Positions 52,692 through 59,853 of a stretch of DNA of 64,000 nt are shown in pieces (the first letter of the stretch is position 1; each line of letters starts with the position of its first letter). Position numbers and translations under genes: made by a program. This DNA is from Helcococcus bovis. Lineage in GTDB: Bacteria; Bacillota; Clostridia; Tissierellales; Peptoniphilaceae. Below the pieces are notes generated by a model. It was not told where the DNA came from. It searched no databases and saw only the letters and a list, made by a program, of their open reading frames with translations. The stretch is taken from NCBI RefSeq assembly GCF_046035435.1, contig NZ_JBFNFH010000006.1. One strand, 5' to 3'.

Positions 52692-53852
52692 ATGCTATTT
52701 GTAGAATTAGCTCATGCTATTCATCCATATCTCATGAAGGATGGTGATGTTCCTTCTTTTATGAGGGATCTCATCCAAAGAATTTGTGATATACCTGAAG
52801 ATGAATGGTACACAAAAAAAGATCCATCTTCTGATGAAAAATACAAAGATGGATCTTTAAGAAAATTTTATACGCGAGGTCTTACAAAAAAGCTTGCTAA
52901 AAATATGCTTGATAAGCTTACTCGTAAAAACTTTATAGATTCTTTAAATTATGATGATTATGCTACTGATGTAAGTGAAGTTAATAGACAATCTTTAGCA
53001 AAAGCTATTGATCCTTTTACCGCCACAGATGTTGATGAAGATAATGTAGCTGATGTACTTTTTGACTTACTAAAGCTTTCTCTTGAATACACAGTTAATC
53101 CCGACCTTGAAAAAGATAGAGTACTAAAAAAAGCAACTACTTTTTCAAATAAAGCAAAAATAAATTATGGTCCAAAGTTGTTGGAGGATTGCAAGTACAC
53201 TTGTTCAAAACCAGACTGTGGTAATAATCTTCTTACTGTAACTTCGGATAATCAAAGTACAGATGATTTTGAAATAATTAAAATATCAGGTAATGAAAAT
53301 ACTTATAATAATCTACTAGCTTTCTGTCATGATTGTTTTAATTCATATACCTTGAAACATACTAAAACAGATGAAAGAGAATTAAAAAAAATAAAATCCT
53401 TGCAATCACAAACAAATGAGGCAAGGCAAACATTAAAGACAGTGGATGTAGAACATGGTATAAGGAAAGTCATTGAAAATTTGAAAAGAGCAAAACAAAG
53501 TGATTTTAAGAGTTTAAATTATACACCAGTATTTATTGAGCAAAAAATTGAGTCCCAGAGTAATTATTTTTTATACACGGAAGTTATTAACAATGTAACT
53601 AAATTTTATAAAATTATAGATGATGCTATGAAAGAAGCTGTGAAAGCAAAATGTTTCGATGACGATCTTCTTCGTGCTCAAATAAAAGCTTCCTATAGGA
53701 GATTAGAAGATAAGAAAATCCCAAAGGAACTCATTTATCAATCTTTAGCAGAGAGATTAAATCAAATAACTAAACAAAATATACGCTATTGTTATATAGT
53801 TATTTCATATTTTATCCAATCCTGTGAGGTGTTCAATGCTACTACCAAATAA
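52692..53852 (+). CDS. ABC-3C system protein with degenerate HNH-like zinc domain
   Basis: A 386-residue protein, first in the operon (GGAGGTG site before the ATG). The N-terminal 150 residues are helical. Residues 167-220 look like an HNH finger: Cys171, Cys176, then NNLLAFCHDC with Cys212 and Cys215. The catalytic His pair is missing, because EIIKIS stands where D-H-I is expected. The rest (about 225-386) is helical and should be the domain that contacts the ATPase/middle component. In ABC-three-component systems this gene carries the effector. Whether it cuts DNA is doubtful; it may only bind it. Confidence 0.7.
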   Translation: MLFVELAHAIHPYLMKDGDVPSFMRDLIQRICDIPEDEWYTKKDPSSDEKYKDGSLRKFYTRGLTKKLAKNMLDKLTRKNFIDSLNYDDYATDVSEVNRQSLAKAIDPFTATDVDEDNVADVLFDLLKLSLEYTVNPDLEKDRVLKKATTFSNKAKINYGPKLLEDCKYTCSKPDCGNNLLTVTSDNQSTDDFEIIKISGNENTYNNLLAFCHDCFNSYTLKHTKTDERELKKIKSLQSQTNEARQTLKTVDVEHGIRKVIENLKRAKQSDFKSLNYTPVFIEQKIESQSNYFLYTEVINNVTKFYKIIDDAMKEAVKAKCFDDDLLRAQIKASYRRLEDKKIPKELIYQSLAERLNQITKQNIRYCYIVISYFIQSCEVFNATTK

Positions 53853-54054
53853 ATTATTTTCATATAACGAGAGTGTGTTACCTTTATTTGCACCTATATT
53901 GAGTTCATTAGAGGAACCAAAAACTCCAAAGGAACTATTCTTTGAAGTGCGTAATTATAATAATGATATTTTACTTTTTATCGATGCACTAGACTGTCTT
54001 TATACGTTAAATAAAATAACACTTAACCATGAAGGGAGGCTTGTTCTATGCTAA
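53836..54054 (+). CDS. ABC-3C middle component 6 (MC6)
   Basis: About 72 residues from the internal ATG (MLLPNKLFSYNESVLP), which matches family starts better than the ATG at 53824. It has the MC6 pattern: LLPxK at the start, FEVRNYNNDILLFIDALDCL and a C-terminal ITLNHEGRLVL. It is a winged-helix-like linker protein between effector and ATPase. It overlaps both neighbours (17 and 7 bases), so the three are made together. Confidence 0.78.
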   Translation: MLLPNKLFSYNESVLPLFAPILSSLEEPKTPKELFFEVRNYNNDILLFIDALDCLYTLNKITLNHEGRLVLC

Positions 54055-55694
54055 AAGAAATTAGATGCGATTTGTTTAAAGAGTCTGGAAAATTAAGACC
54101 ATCTATTGTTTTCAATAAGGGATTAAATATTATTCTTGGAAGTGTTCCGGGTAAAGCTGGATCTATAGGTAAATCTACAATGTTACTAATTATTGATTTT
54201 GTATTTGGAGGAAACACTTACAAAAAAAGTGATGCTGTATCTCAACTTGGTAACCACACAATATATTTTAAATTTACCTTTAAAAACTCTGACTATTACT
54301 TTGCTAGAAATACATCCAATAACGTTGTAGCTCGCTGTGATGAGAAATATAATATACTTGATTTTATTGAACTAAATGATTTTACAGGATGGCTAGCCCA
54401 GAAATATGGAATGAATCTACCTGGGATACAATTTAGAAATACAATAAGCCGATTTTTCAGAATTTACGGTAAAAATAATTTTAATGAGCAAAGACCACTT
54501 CAAGTAAGAGGTGGTTCAGAGTCTCAAAAAGACGCCATTCACATTTTAGTTGCCTTGTTTAATTTATATTCCTCAATTCTAGTATTTGAAGAGCAGTTAA
54601 AACTTGCAGATGAGAAAATTACAGCTTTTAGAGAAGCTAGACGCTATCAATTTATTCCTACAGCTGTCGATGGAATGAAAAAGTATGAAGAAAATATCGA
54701 AACTATTGCTTCATTAGAAAACAAAAAAGACGAGTTAATCAACTCAGAAAACAAAACTGTGAACAAGAAAGATGTGGAAGCAGTTAACCATCGTAACGAA
54801 TTAGAACGACAAGTTCAAGATTTAAGAAGAGTAATCCGAAGTTATGAAGATGAGCTTCACCTATTGAAACTAAATATTCAACAAGGACTCTACCCTACAG
54901 AAGCTGATCTCAATAGTCTTCAAGAATTCTTTCCAAATGTTAATTTAAAAAGATTGATTGAAATTGAAACATTTCATAATAAAATACAAGTTATATTAAA
55001 AGAAGAATTAAATATGGCTGTTACAAAAGTTGAAGAAGCTATTAAACCACTAAAAACTCAGGAAAAGTTTTTGCTAAAAGATATTGATTCTATTCAACCT
55101 TCACAATTTTTTACAAATGAGTTTTTAGATGCTTATACTAAAATCGATCGTGAAATTAATAAGCTTCAAGATGAAAATAGTGCATTTGAAACACGAAACC
55201 AACTTCAAGAAGAAAAAAGACGTTCAAATGCACGTTATCAGGAACAGATGAAATCTGTTCTTTATCAGATAGAAGAAACTATCAATGAAGAAATGGAAAC
55301 AATAAGTGATTTTGTAACTACCGGTGAATACAACGCTCCAAAATTAACAATAAACAAATATGATAGCTATAATTTTGAAACTCCAAAAGATGATGGAACT
55401 GGGACAAATAATAGGGGTCTGATTATTTATGACATAGCAGTTTTGAATACGACTGTACTTCCAGCGATTGCTCATGACTCATTATTATTTGATTCTATGT
55501 CTAGACCTGATCTTAGTAGGTTAATTGAAGTTTATAATGAAGAAAATGAAAAGCAAATATTCATCTCAATTGATAAAACAAATGCCTGTAGCAAACAAGC
55601 ACAAGATATTATCACTGATAAAATGGTGATCAAACTTGATAACAATGAGTTTTGCCTTTTCGGTGAAAAATGGAGTAAGAAGGAGAAAAAATGA
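54048..55694 (+). CDS. DUF2326 ABC/SMC-like ATPase of the ABC-3C system
   Basis: A 548-residue ATPase. The N-terminal part has the Walker A GSVPGKAGSIGKST near residues 34-47, with the extended loop usual in DUF2326 proteins. A coiled coil follows (about 175-435). The C-terminal lobe contains the DUF2326 region with GLIIYDIAVLN and the Walker B-like SLLFDSMSRPDLSRL. It resembles RecN/SMC-type sensors of DNA structure. In ABC-3C systems it is thought to sense invading nucleic acid and switch on the effector. It overlaps the regulator gene by 4 bases (ATGA). Confidence 0.85.
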   Translation: MLKEIRCDLFKESGKLRPSIVFNKGLNIILGSVPGKAGSIGKSTMLLIIDFVFGGNTYKKSDAVSQLGNHTIYFKFTFKNSDYYFARNTSNNVVARCDEKYNILDFIELNDFTGWLAQKYGMNLPGIQFRNTISRFFRIYGKNNFNEQRPLQVRGGSESQKDAIHILVALFNLYSSILVFEEQLKLADEKITAFREARRYQFIPTAVDGMKKYEENIETIASLENKKDELINSENKTVNKKDVEAVNHRNELERQVQDLRRVIRSYEDELHLLKLNIQQGLYPTEADLNSLQEFFPNVNLKRLIEIETFHNKIQVILKEELNMAVTKVEEAIKPLKTQEKFLLKDIDSIQPSQFFTNEFLDAYTKIDREINKLQDENSAFETRNQLQEEKRRSNARYQEQMKSVLYQIEETINEEMETISDFVTTGEYNAPKLTINKYDSYNFETPKDDGTGTNNRGLIIYDIAVLNTTVLPAIAHDSLLFDSMSRPDLSRLIEVYNEENEKQIFISIDKTNACSKQAQDIITDKMVIKLDNNEFCLFGEKWSKKEKK

Positions 55695-55918
55695 AAATCC
55701 AATACAACAAACTTTGGAAAATTTTAATTGATAAAAACATGAATAAGGTTCAATTAAAAGAACTTGCTGGTATAAGTAGTAATTCCATTGCAAAGCTTGG
55801 AAAAAATGAACCTGTTCGCATGGATATTTTGATTAAAATAGCCACTGCACTTAATTGTAAAGTGGAGGATTTATTTGAAACAATAATAAATAAAGGAGAT
55901 AAAAATGACAATATTTAA
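55691..55918 (+). CDS. XRE-family HTH regulator of the defence operon
   Basis: A 75-residue Cro/CI-type protein that is little more than the helix-turn-helix (KDKNMNKVQLKELAG-like start, ISSNSIAKLGKNEPV as recognition region, then RMDILIKIATALNCKVEDLFE). It is close to YozG/C-protein-like regulators. It overlaps the ATPase gene by 4 bases and the restriction gene by 14, so its dose is tied to both. It probably binds the 34-bp palindrome at the operon promoter and may serve as controller (C) protein of the restriction system. Confidence 0.82.
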   Translation: MKIQYNKLWKILIDKNMNKVQLKELAGISSNSIAKLGKNEPVRMDILIKIATALNCKVEDLFETIINKGDKNDNI

Positions 55919-56447
55919 GGAATTTGATCGCATTGTAATAGATGATGCACGAATAGATGAAACTTGTAATGCTTATTTTAAATGGAAAGATTTAAATACG
56001 TATATTTCCAATAATAGCAGACGTGGTATCAATATGCCGGATGCAATTAGTGAACCAATGGGATGCTATTGCTTAGGGTATTTATGGAATAGAGGTAACG
56101 AAGTAGGAGATGCTACAGATCCTATAACAGGTAAGAAAATTGAATTTAAAGCGACTTCTAGATTTGATGGAGATTTATCGTCATTTGGACCAAAATGTAA
56201 GTTTGATAATTTAGTTTTTTTAAGATTTAAACTTGATGAAAATCTTCTATATATTTATGACTTAAAAATCAATTCAGTTGAATTTGGTAAATATCCAGCA
56301 AATAAAACACAAACAATAGAAGAACAAAAACTACAAGGTAGACGTCCTCATGTTAGCCTTAAAACATTATTTGTTGACTCTCATAATTTAACTCCTGATA
56401 TTATCTTTGATATTAGAAGATGTAAAATTATTGAAGATAATCGATAA
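55905..56447 (+). CDS. Bsp6I-family type II restriction endonuclease
   Basis: A 180-residue enzyme. The active-site region is WNRGNEVGDATDP, then KKIEFKATSRF, with the D and ExK of the PD-(D/E)XK fold. DLSSFGPK, FDNLVFLRF and GRRPHVSLK are all as in Bsp6I relatives. Bsp6I cuts GC^NGC (established for the family's type member); the specificity here is inferred. It is last in the plus-strand operon with the ABC-3C genes and overlaps the regulator. Its methyltransferase is convergent and separated by a shared terminator. Confidence 0.82.
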   Translation: MTIFKEFDRIVIDDARIDETCNAYFKWKDLNTYISNNSRRGINMPDAISEPMGCYCLGYLWNRGNEVGDATDPITGKKIEFKATSRFDGDLSSFGPKCKFDNLVFLRFKLDENLLYIYDLKINSVEFGKYPANKTQTIEEQKLQGRRPHVSLKTLFVDSHNLTPDIIFDIRRCKIIEDNR

Positions 56448-56491
56448 CAAAAAAGGAACGAGAATTATTAAACATCTCGTTCCTTTTTTGT
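56447..56491. terminator. Bidirectional terminator between endonuclease and methyltransferase
   Basis: A perfect 17-bp stem ACAAAAAAGGAACGAGA with TCTCGTTCCTTTTTTGT, so each strand has A's before and T's after the loop. It overlaps the ends of both convergent genes. Confidence 0.92.
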
Positions 56492-57451
56492 CTCCTCTAT
56501 TCCTGACTTTATATTATCTGCAATTCTCTCTATTACGGACACACAAACAGAATTTCCCGCCTGTTTATATAACCTTGAGTCACTCATTTTTTCTGGTAAT
56601 TTAAAATCTTTGTTAAATCCTTGCGTATTAAAGCACTCATGAGGAGTCATTTTTCTAATACCATTCTTAGTTTTTATTAAACATACATTATGTCCGCCTT
56701 CTCCTTGATTTGCTGTTAAGGTCGGAACTACACCACTTTTATTTTTCCTAACATATTTCCTACGCCATTGATAAATGGCGTTTGGATCATCCATACTTTC
56801 AACAAGTTTTTCGTAAATATCTCCTTTATATTTCCCAGGAGTATAGTAATATTTTTCATCAAATTTATGTTCAAAATCTATGATATCTTTCAATGAAGTA
56901 TTTAATGGTATAGGCATTGGAAATTCAAAATTTTTGTACTGTTCTCTATCTCTAAAGCATACAATATATATTCTTTCTCTATTCTGTGGTATATTTCCAT
57001 AATCCATTGCATTTAATACAGCATATTTTATATAATATCCGTTATCTTGAAGAGATTCTACAATAACTGAAAATGTATTTCCATCATCATGACTAACCAA
57101 ATTTTTAACGTTTTCTAAAAATATTATGGAAGGTTTTTTATTTTTTATTATTCTAAGTAATTCAAAAAATAATGTTCCTCTTCCCTTTTTATCTTTGAAT
57201 CCTTGCCTATTTCCTGCAATACTAAAAGCTTGGCAAGGAAAGCCTGCTAACATAACATCAAAATCTGGTATCTCAGAAGGAAGAACATCGTGAATATCTC
57301 TACAATCAACTTTGATTTTAGAATTAAGTTCATATGTCTCTACCGGATAAGGATCAAATTCATTAGCATAAATAACATCAAAGTATTTTGTTGCTTCAAA
57401 ACCTTTATCTATTCCTCCTACTCCAGCGAAAAATGAAGCACATTTAAGCAT
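56468..57451 (-). CDS. DNA C5-cytosine methyltransferase, partner of the Bsp6I-like enzyme
   Basis: A 327-residue enzyme with motifs in the usual order. Motif I is FFAGVGGIDKGFE, the catalytic cysteine is in LAGFPCQAFS, then FLENVKNL, NRERIYIVCF (motif VIII) and YKQAGNSV (motif X). A short variable region (about 200-280) sets the target. Next to a Bsp6I-type endonuclease it should protect GCNGC. It is on the opposite strand with its own promoter, which lets it be made first after entry into a new cell. Confidence 0.9.
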   Translation of the reverse strand: MLKCASFFAGVGGIDKGFEATKYFDVIYANEFDPYPVETYELNSKIKVDCRDIHDVLPSEIPDFDVMLAGFPCQAFSIAGNRQGFKDKKGRGTLFFELLRIIKNKKPSIIFLENVKNLVSHDDGNTFSVIVESLQDNGYYIKYAVLNAMDYGNIPQNRERIYIVCFRDREQYKNFEFPMPIPLNTSLKDIIDFEHKFDEKYYYTPGKYKGDIYEKLVESMDDPNAIYQWRRKYVRKNKSGVVPTLTANQGEGGHNVCLIKTKNGIRKMTPHECFNTQGFNKDFKLPEKMSDSRLYKQAGNSVCVSVIERIADNIKSGIEETKKERDV

Positions 57452-57475
57452 AACCTCTACCTCCTGACTAAATTT

Positions 57476-57504
57476 AGTATACCATAAATAGCGGCGTGCC
57501 GCAA
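57476..57504 (-). promoter_or_regulatory. Methyltransferase promoter containing two GCNGC sites
   Basis: On the minus strand TTGCGG (57504-57499) and TATACT (57481-57476) with 17 bases between. GCCGC (57498-57502) overlaps the -35 box and GCGGC (57491-57495) lies in the spacer; both fit GCNGC, the target of Bsp6I. Methylation of its own promoter could therefore throttle the methyltransferase. Confidence 0.65.
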
Positions 57505-58220
57505 TATACTAATTGCGAAAGTGAATTTTTATAGATATAATTTATGCAGTCTATACATTTTTTTATATCAGATATATTTCCTCAAGGACAAATGAACTGA
57601 TGAACAAGACTTTTAGACTCTATGAAAAATTTTGAAAAACATTTTTCAACACTTTTATAGCTGTCTATTTGTTTACTTGAAATTAGTATTTTATTTTCAA
57701 CCTGTAAAGATATTTCTAAATTAATCGTATACTAAACCCTAATTCTTTAAACTGCCCCCTAAGTTTATCTTGATACCCTTATTGAATAAAAATCCCCTAA
57801 CACCATCTGCTAGAGTTACATAGTTTTTTTTATTTGCTCTCATTTAATAAAGTACTTTATTATACCAACTCTCATAAGTCATTTACATTATCTTTGTATC
57901 ATTTACTATAATTTCTTCTCTCCTACTTATAATACTGGTAATTTTCAATAACTAATATAATTTCTAGACTATAAACATATATTTTATAGATAATATATAT
58001 TTTGTCACAAAAGACAAATTTTGCGATTAAAAATATACTTTTTAACTTTACTCTAATTTCTACTTTTAAGGGTGCATTTCAAAATAATTTCATTTATCTA
58101 TTTTAGATTTTACTTAAAATACACTTTATTAAATCCTAATTCTATATATAAATACTAGTATTTATAGCATTTTTCCATTAAATACCACAGCTAAATTGTA
58201 TCATTATGTTCAGTAAGATT
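57505..58220. other. AT-rich spacer at the right prophage end, no gene seen
   Basis: About 700 bases between the methyltransferase promoter and attR. All frames are broken by stops, and no ribosome binding site with a convincing frame is visible. It contains a short dyad (TTGTC-ac-aaaaGACAA near 58003-58018) and, at the end, the right attP arm. It may be the remains of lost regulatory genes. Confidence 0.5.
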
Positions 58221-58230
58221 TTGGAGAACT
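58185..58230 (+). other. attR: right prophage junction
   Basis: Phage sequence ends with TAAATTGTATC (58192-58202), 18 bases and the core TT (58221-58222). Transposase sequence then resumes with GGAGAACTAGAAATAAATAT. TAAATTGTATC is the exact reverse complement of the arm at 8554-8564, so the rebuilt attP has symmetric 11-bp arms about 37 bases apart. Confidence 0.7.
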
Positions 58231-58546
58231 AGAAATAAATATACCAAGAGATAGAGATGCAAGTTTTGAGCCACAAATATTGAAAAAATACGATAAAGAT
58301 ATTTCAAATATTGAAGTACAAATAATATCAATGTATTCTAAAGGTATGACAACAAGAGATATTTCATCACACATTAAAGATATATATGGTTTTGTATACC
58401 TAAAATTAGGAAAATTAAATTTGATAAATTTAAAATTTTATGTAACAATCAAATTGAGAAATAAAATATTTGATCAGAATTAATTTTTCAAAAATATCAA
58501 TATATCTTAATCAGTAATAGACTGATACACAAAATAATTTACATAA
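58221..58546 (+). mobile_element. IS256-family remnant, right part
   Basis: Continues the element that begins at 8226. It ends with an inverted-repeat end: CTTAATCAG at 58507-58515 and ATACACAAAAT from 58525 mirror the left end. The whole remnant would be only about 640 bp, half the length of a complete IS256-type element, so it was already internally deleted. Confidence 0.7.
58223..58483 (+). pseudogene. IS256-family transposase, second fragment, internally deleted
   Basis: Begins GELEINIPRDRDASFEPQ and runs to STRDI-type SRDISSHIKDIYGF, all conserved in IS256-type transposases, then turns into unrelated codons and stops. The catalytic DDE part is missing. It fits on to the fragment at 8300-8536 without gap at the protein level. 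Confidence 0.85.
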
Positions 58547-58580
58547 CCTAAACACAAAATATCTTTAAGGAGGAGGATAT

Positions 58581-59522
58581 ATGAAAAAATATGATTTAGT
58601 AATCGTTGGTGCAGGACCGGCAGGTATGACTGCAGCAATATATGGGGTTAGGGCAAACCTTTCAGTTTTGCTATTAGATAAATTAGCTCCAGGTGGACAA
58701 ATAATTAATACCAATGAAATTGAAAATTATCCGGGTGTGGGTAAGTTGGGCGGAGCAGACCTTGCTATGCAAATGTTTGAACATTGTATGGAACTAGGGG
58801 TTGAATTTGATTATAAGACAGTAAATAAGATTGAGCTTTTAGAAAATAATAACAAACTTATCTATACAGAAGAAGATGAGGAAGTTATTGAAGCTTTAAC
58901 TGTAATAGTTGCTACAGGTACAAGATCTAGGACTTTAAATATAAAGGGTGAAGAAGAGTACAAGGGTAGCTCAATATCATGGTGTGCAATTTGTGATGGA
59001 GCAAAATACAGAGATAAAGATGTAGTAATCATCGGCGGCGGTAACTCAGCAGTTGATGAGGGTACATACCTTGCAGGCATAACAAACTCTTTAACTATTG
59101 TCACAGATTTTGAATTAACAGCAGATCCGGTTTCTTGTGATTATATAAAATCTTTAGATAATGTAAAAGTTTATACAAATAAAAAAGTTACAGAATTTAT
59201 TGGTGACGGTGAAAAGTTAAGTGGCGTGAAATTTGTCGATAAAGAGGATGAAAGCAAGGAAACAATCATTGAAACAGATGGAGTTTTTGAATATATAGGA
59301 GCTATCCCATCAACTGAATTTATCAGATCTTTAGGCATTACTGAAGACCATGGATACATTGAAGCGGATGAAAGAATGAAGACTTCTGTTCCCGGACTTT
59401 ACGGTGCCGGAGACTGTATTAGTAAACACTTAAGACAGGTAGTAACAGCTACAGCAGATGGTGCTATAGCAGCCCAAGAAGCATCTGCATATATAAAAGA
59501 TTTAAAACGTAATGAAAATTAA
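58581..59522 (+). CDS. trxB: Thioredoxin reductase
   Basis: A 313-residue flavoprotein with an FAD-binding GAGPAGMTAA at residues 9-18, the redox pair in WCAICDGA (CxxC) and the NADPH site VIIGGGNSAVDEG. The C-terminal FAD motif is GLYGAGDCISKHLRQ. Length and order are normal. It uses NADPH to reduce the thioredoxin encoded 19 bases downstream. GGAGGAGG precedes the ATG. The IS256 remnant and prophage end lie directly upstream, so its promoter must lie within about 100 bases of the element. Confidence 0.95.
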   Translation: MKKYDLVIVGAGPAGMTAAIYGVRANLSVLLLDKLAPGGQIINTNEIENYPGVGKLGGADLAMQMFEHCMELGVEFDYKTVNKIELLENNNKLIYTEEDEEVIEALTVIVATGTRSRTLNIKGEEEYKGSSISWCAICDGAKYRDKDVVIIGGGNSAVDEGTYLAGITNSLTIVTDFELTADPVSCDYIKSLDNVKVYTNKKVTEFIGDGEKLSGVKFVDKEDESKETIIETDGVFEYIGAIPSTEFIRSLGITEDHGYIEADERMKTSVPGLYGAGDCISKHLRQVVTATADGAIAAQEASAYIKDLKRNEN

Positions 59523-59541
59523 TAAAATATAGGAGGAGAAA

Positions 59542-59853
59542 ATGTTAAAAGAAGTAGAAAGAGCAAGTTTTGAGCAAGATGTAAAAAATGGACCGGTATT
59601 ATTGGACTTTTATTCAAAGACATGTGGCCCATGTAAGATGCTATCATTTATGTTAAATGATATGGAAAAAGAATATGGGGAAAAAGTTTCTATTATAAAA
59701 ATAGACTTTGAAGAAAATAAAGACTTAGTTGAAGAATATAAGGTAGAAGGATACCCTACACTAATCATGCTTAAAGACGGGGAAGAAGTTTCAAGAAAAG
59801 CCGGCTTACAACAAAAACCGGTATTAAAATCAATGATTGAGGAGGTTTTATAA
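59542..59853 (+). CDS. trxA: Thioredoxin
   Basis: A 103-residue thioredoxin with the active site KTCGPCKML (CGPC) at about residues 28-36, a cis-Pro region EGYPTLIML and normal length. It is a cytoplasmic thiol-disulfide carrier reduced by the upstream TrxB. Its stop overlaps the start of the arylsulfotransferase gene (TAATG), so the two are translationally coupled. Confidence 0.93.
   Translation: MLKEVERASFEQDVKNGPVLLDFYSKTCGPCKMLSFMLNDMEKEYGEKVSIIKIDFEENKDLVEEYKVEGYPTLIMLKDGEEVSRKAGLQQKPVLKSMIEEVL

Larger units (their letters stand above)
8537..58220 (-). mobile_element. Integrated siphovirus-type prophage, about 49.7 kb
   Basis: The element carries two serine recombinases at its left end, replication, lysis, tail, head and packaging modules, and accessory genes. 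Almost all genes are on the minus strand. It interrupts an IS256 transposase gene, and both junctions can be reconstructed. Head and tail genes follow the HK97-like order: TerS, TerL, portal, Clp protease, capsid, connectors, major tail, chaperones, tape measure, tail tip. A nonsense codon in the DNA polymerase suggests a defective phage. Confidence 0.9.

Noticed and set aside
55691..55918. XRE protein as the phage lysogeny repressor
   Set aside because: It is only 75 residues, is embedded in the defence operon by overlaps on both sides, and lies on the strand of that operon. It fits a local controller better than a CI-type repressor.
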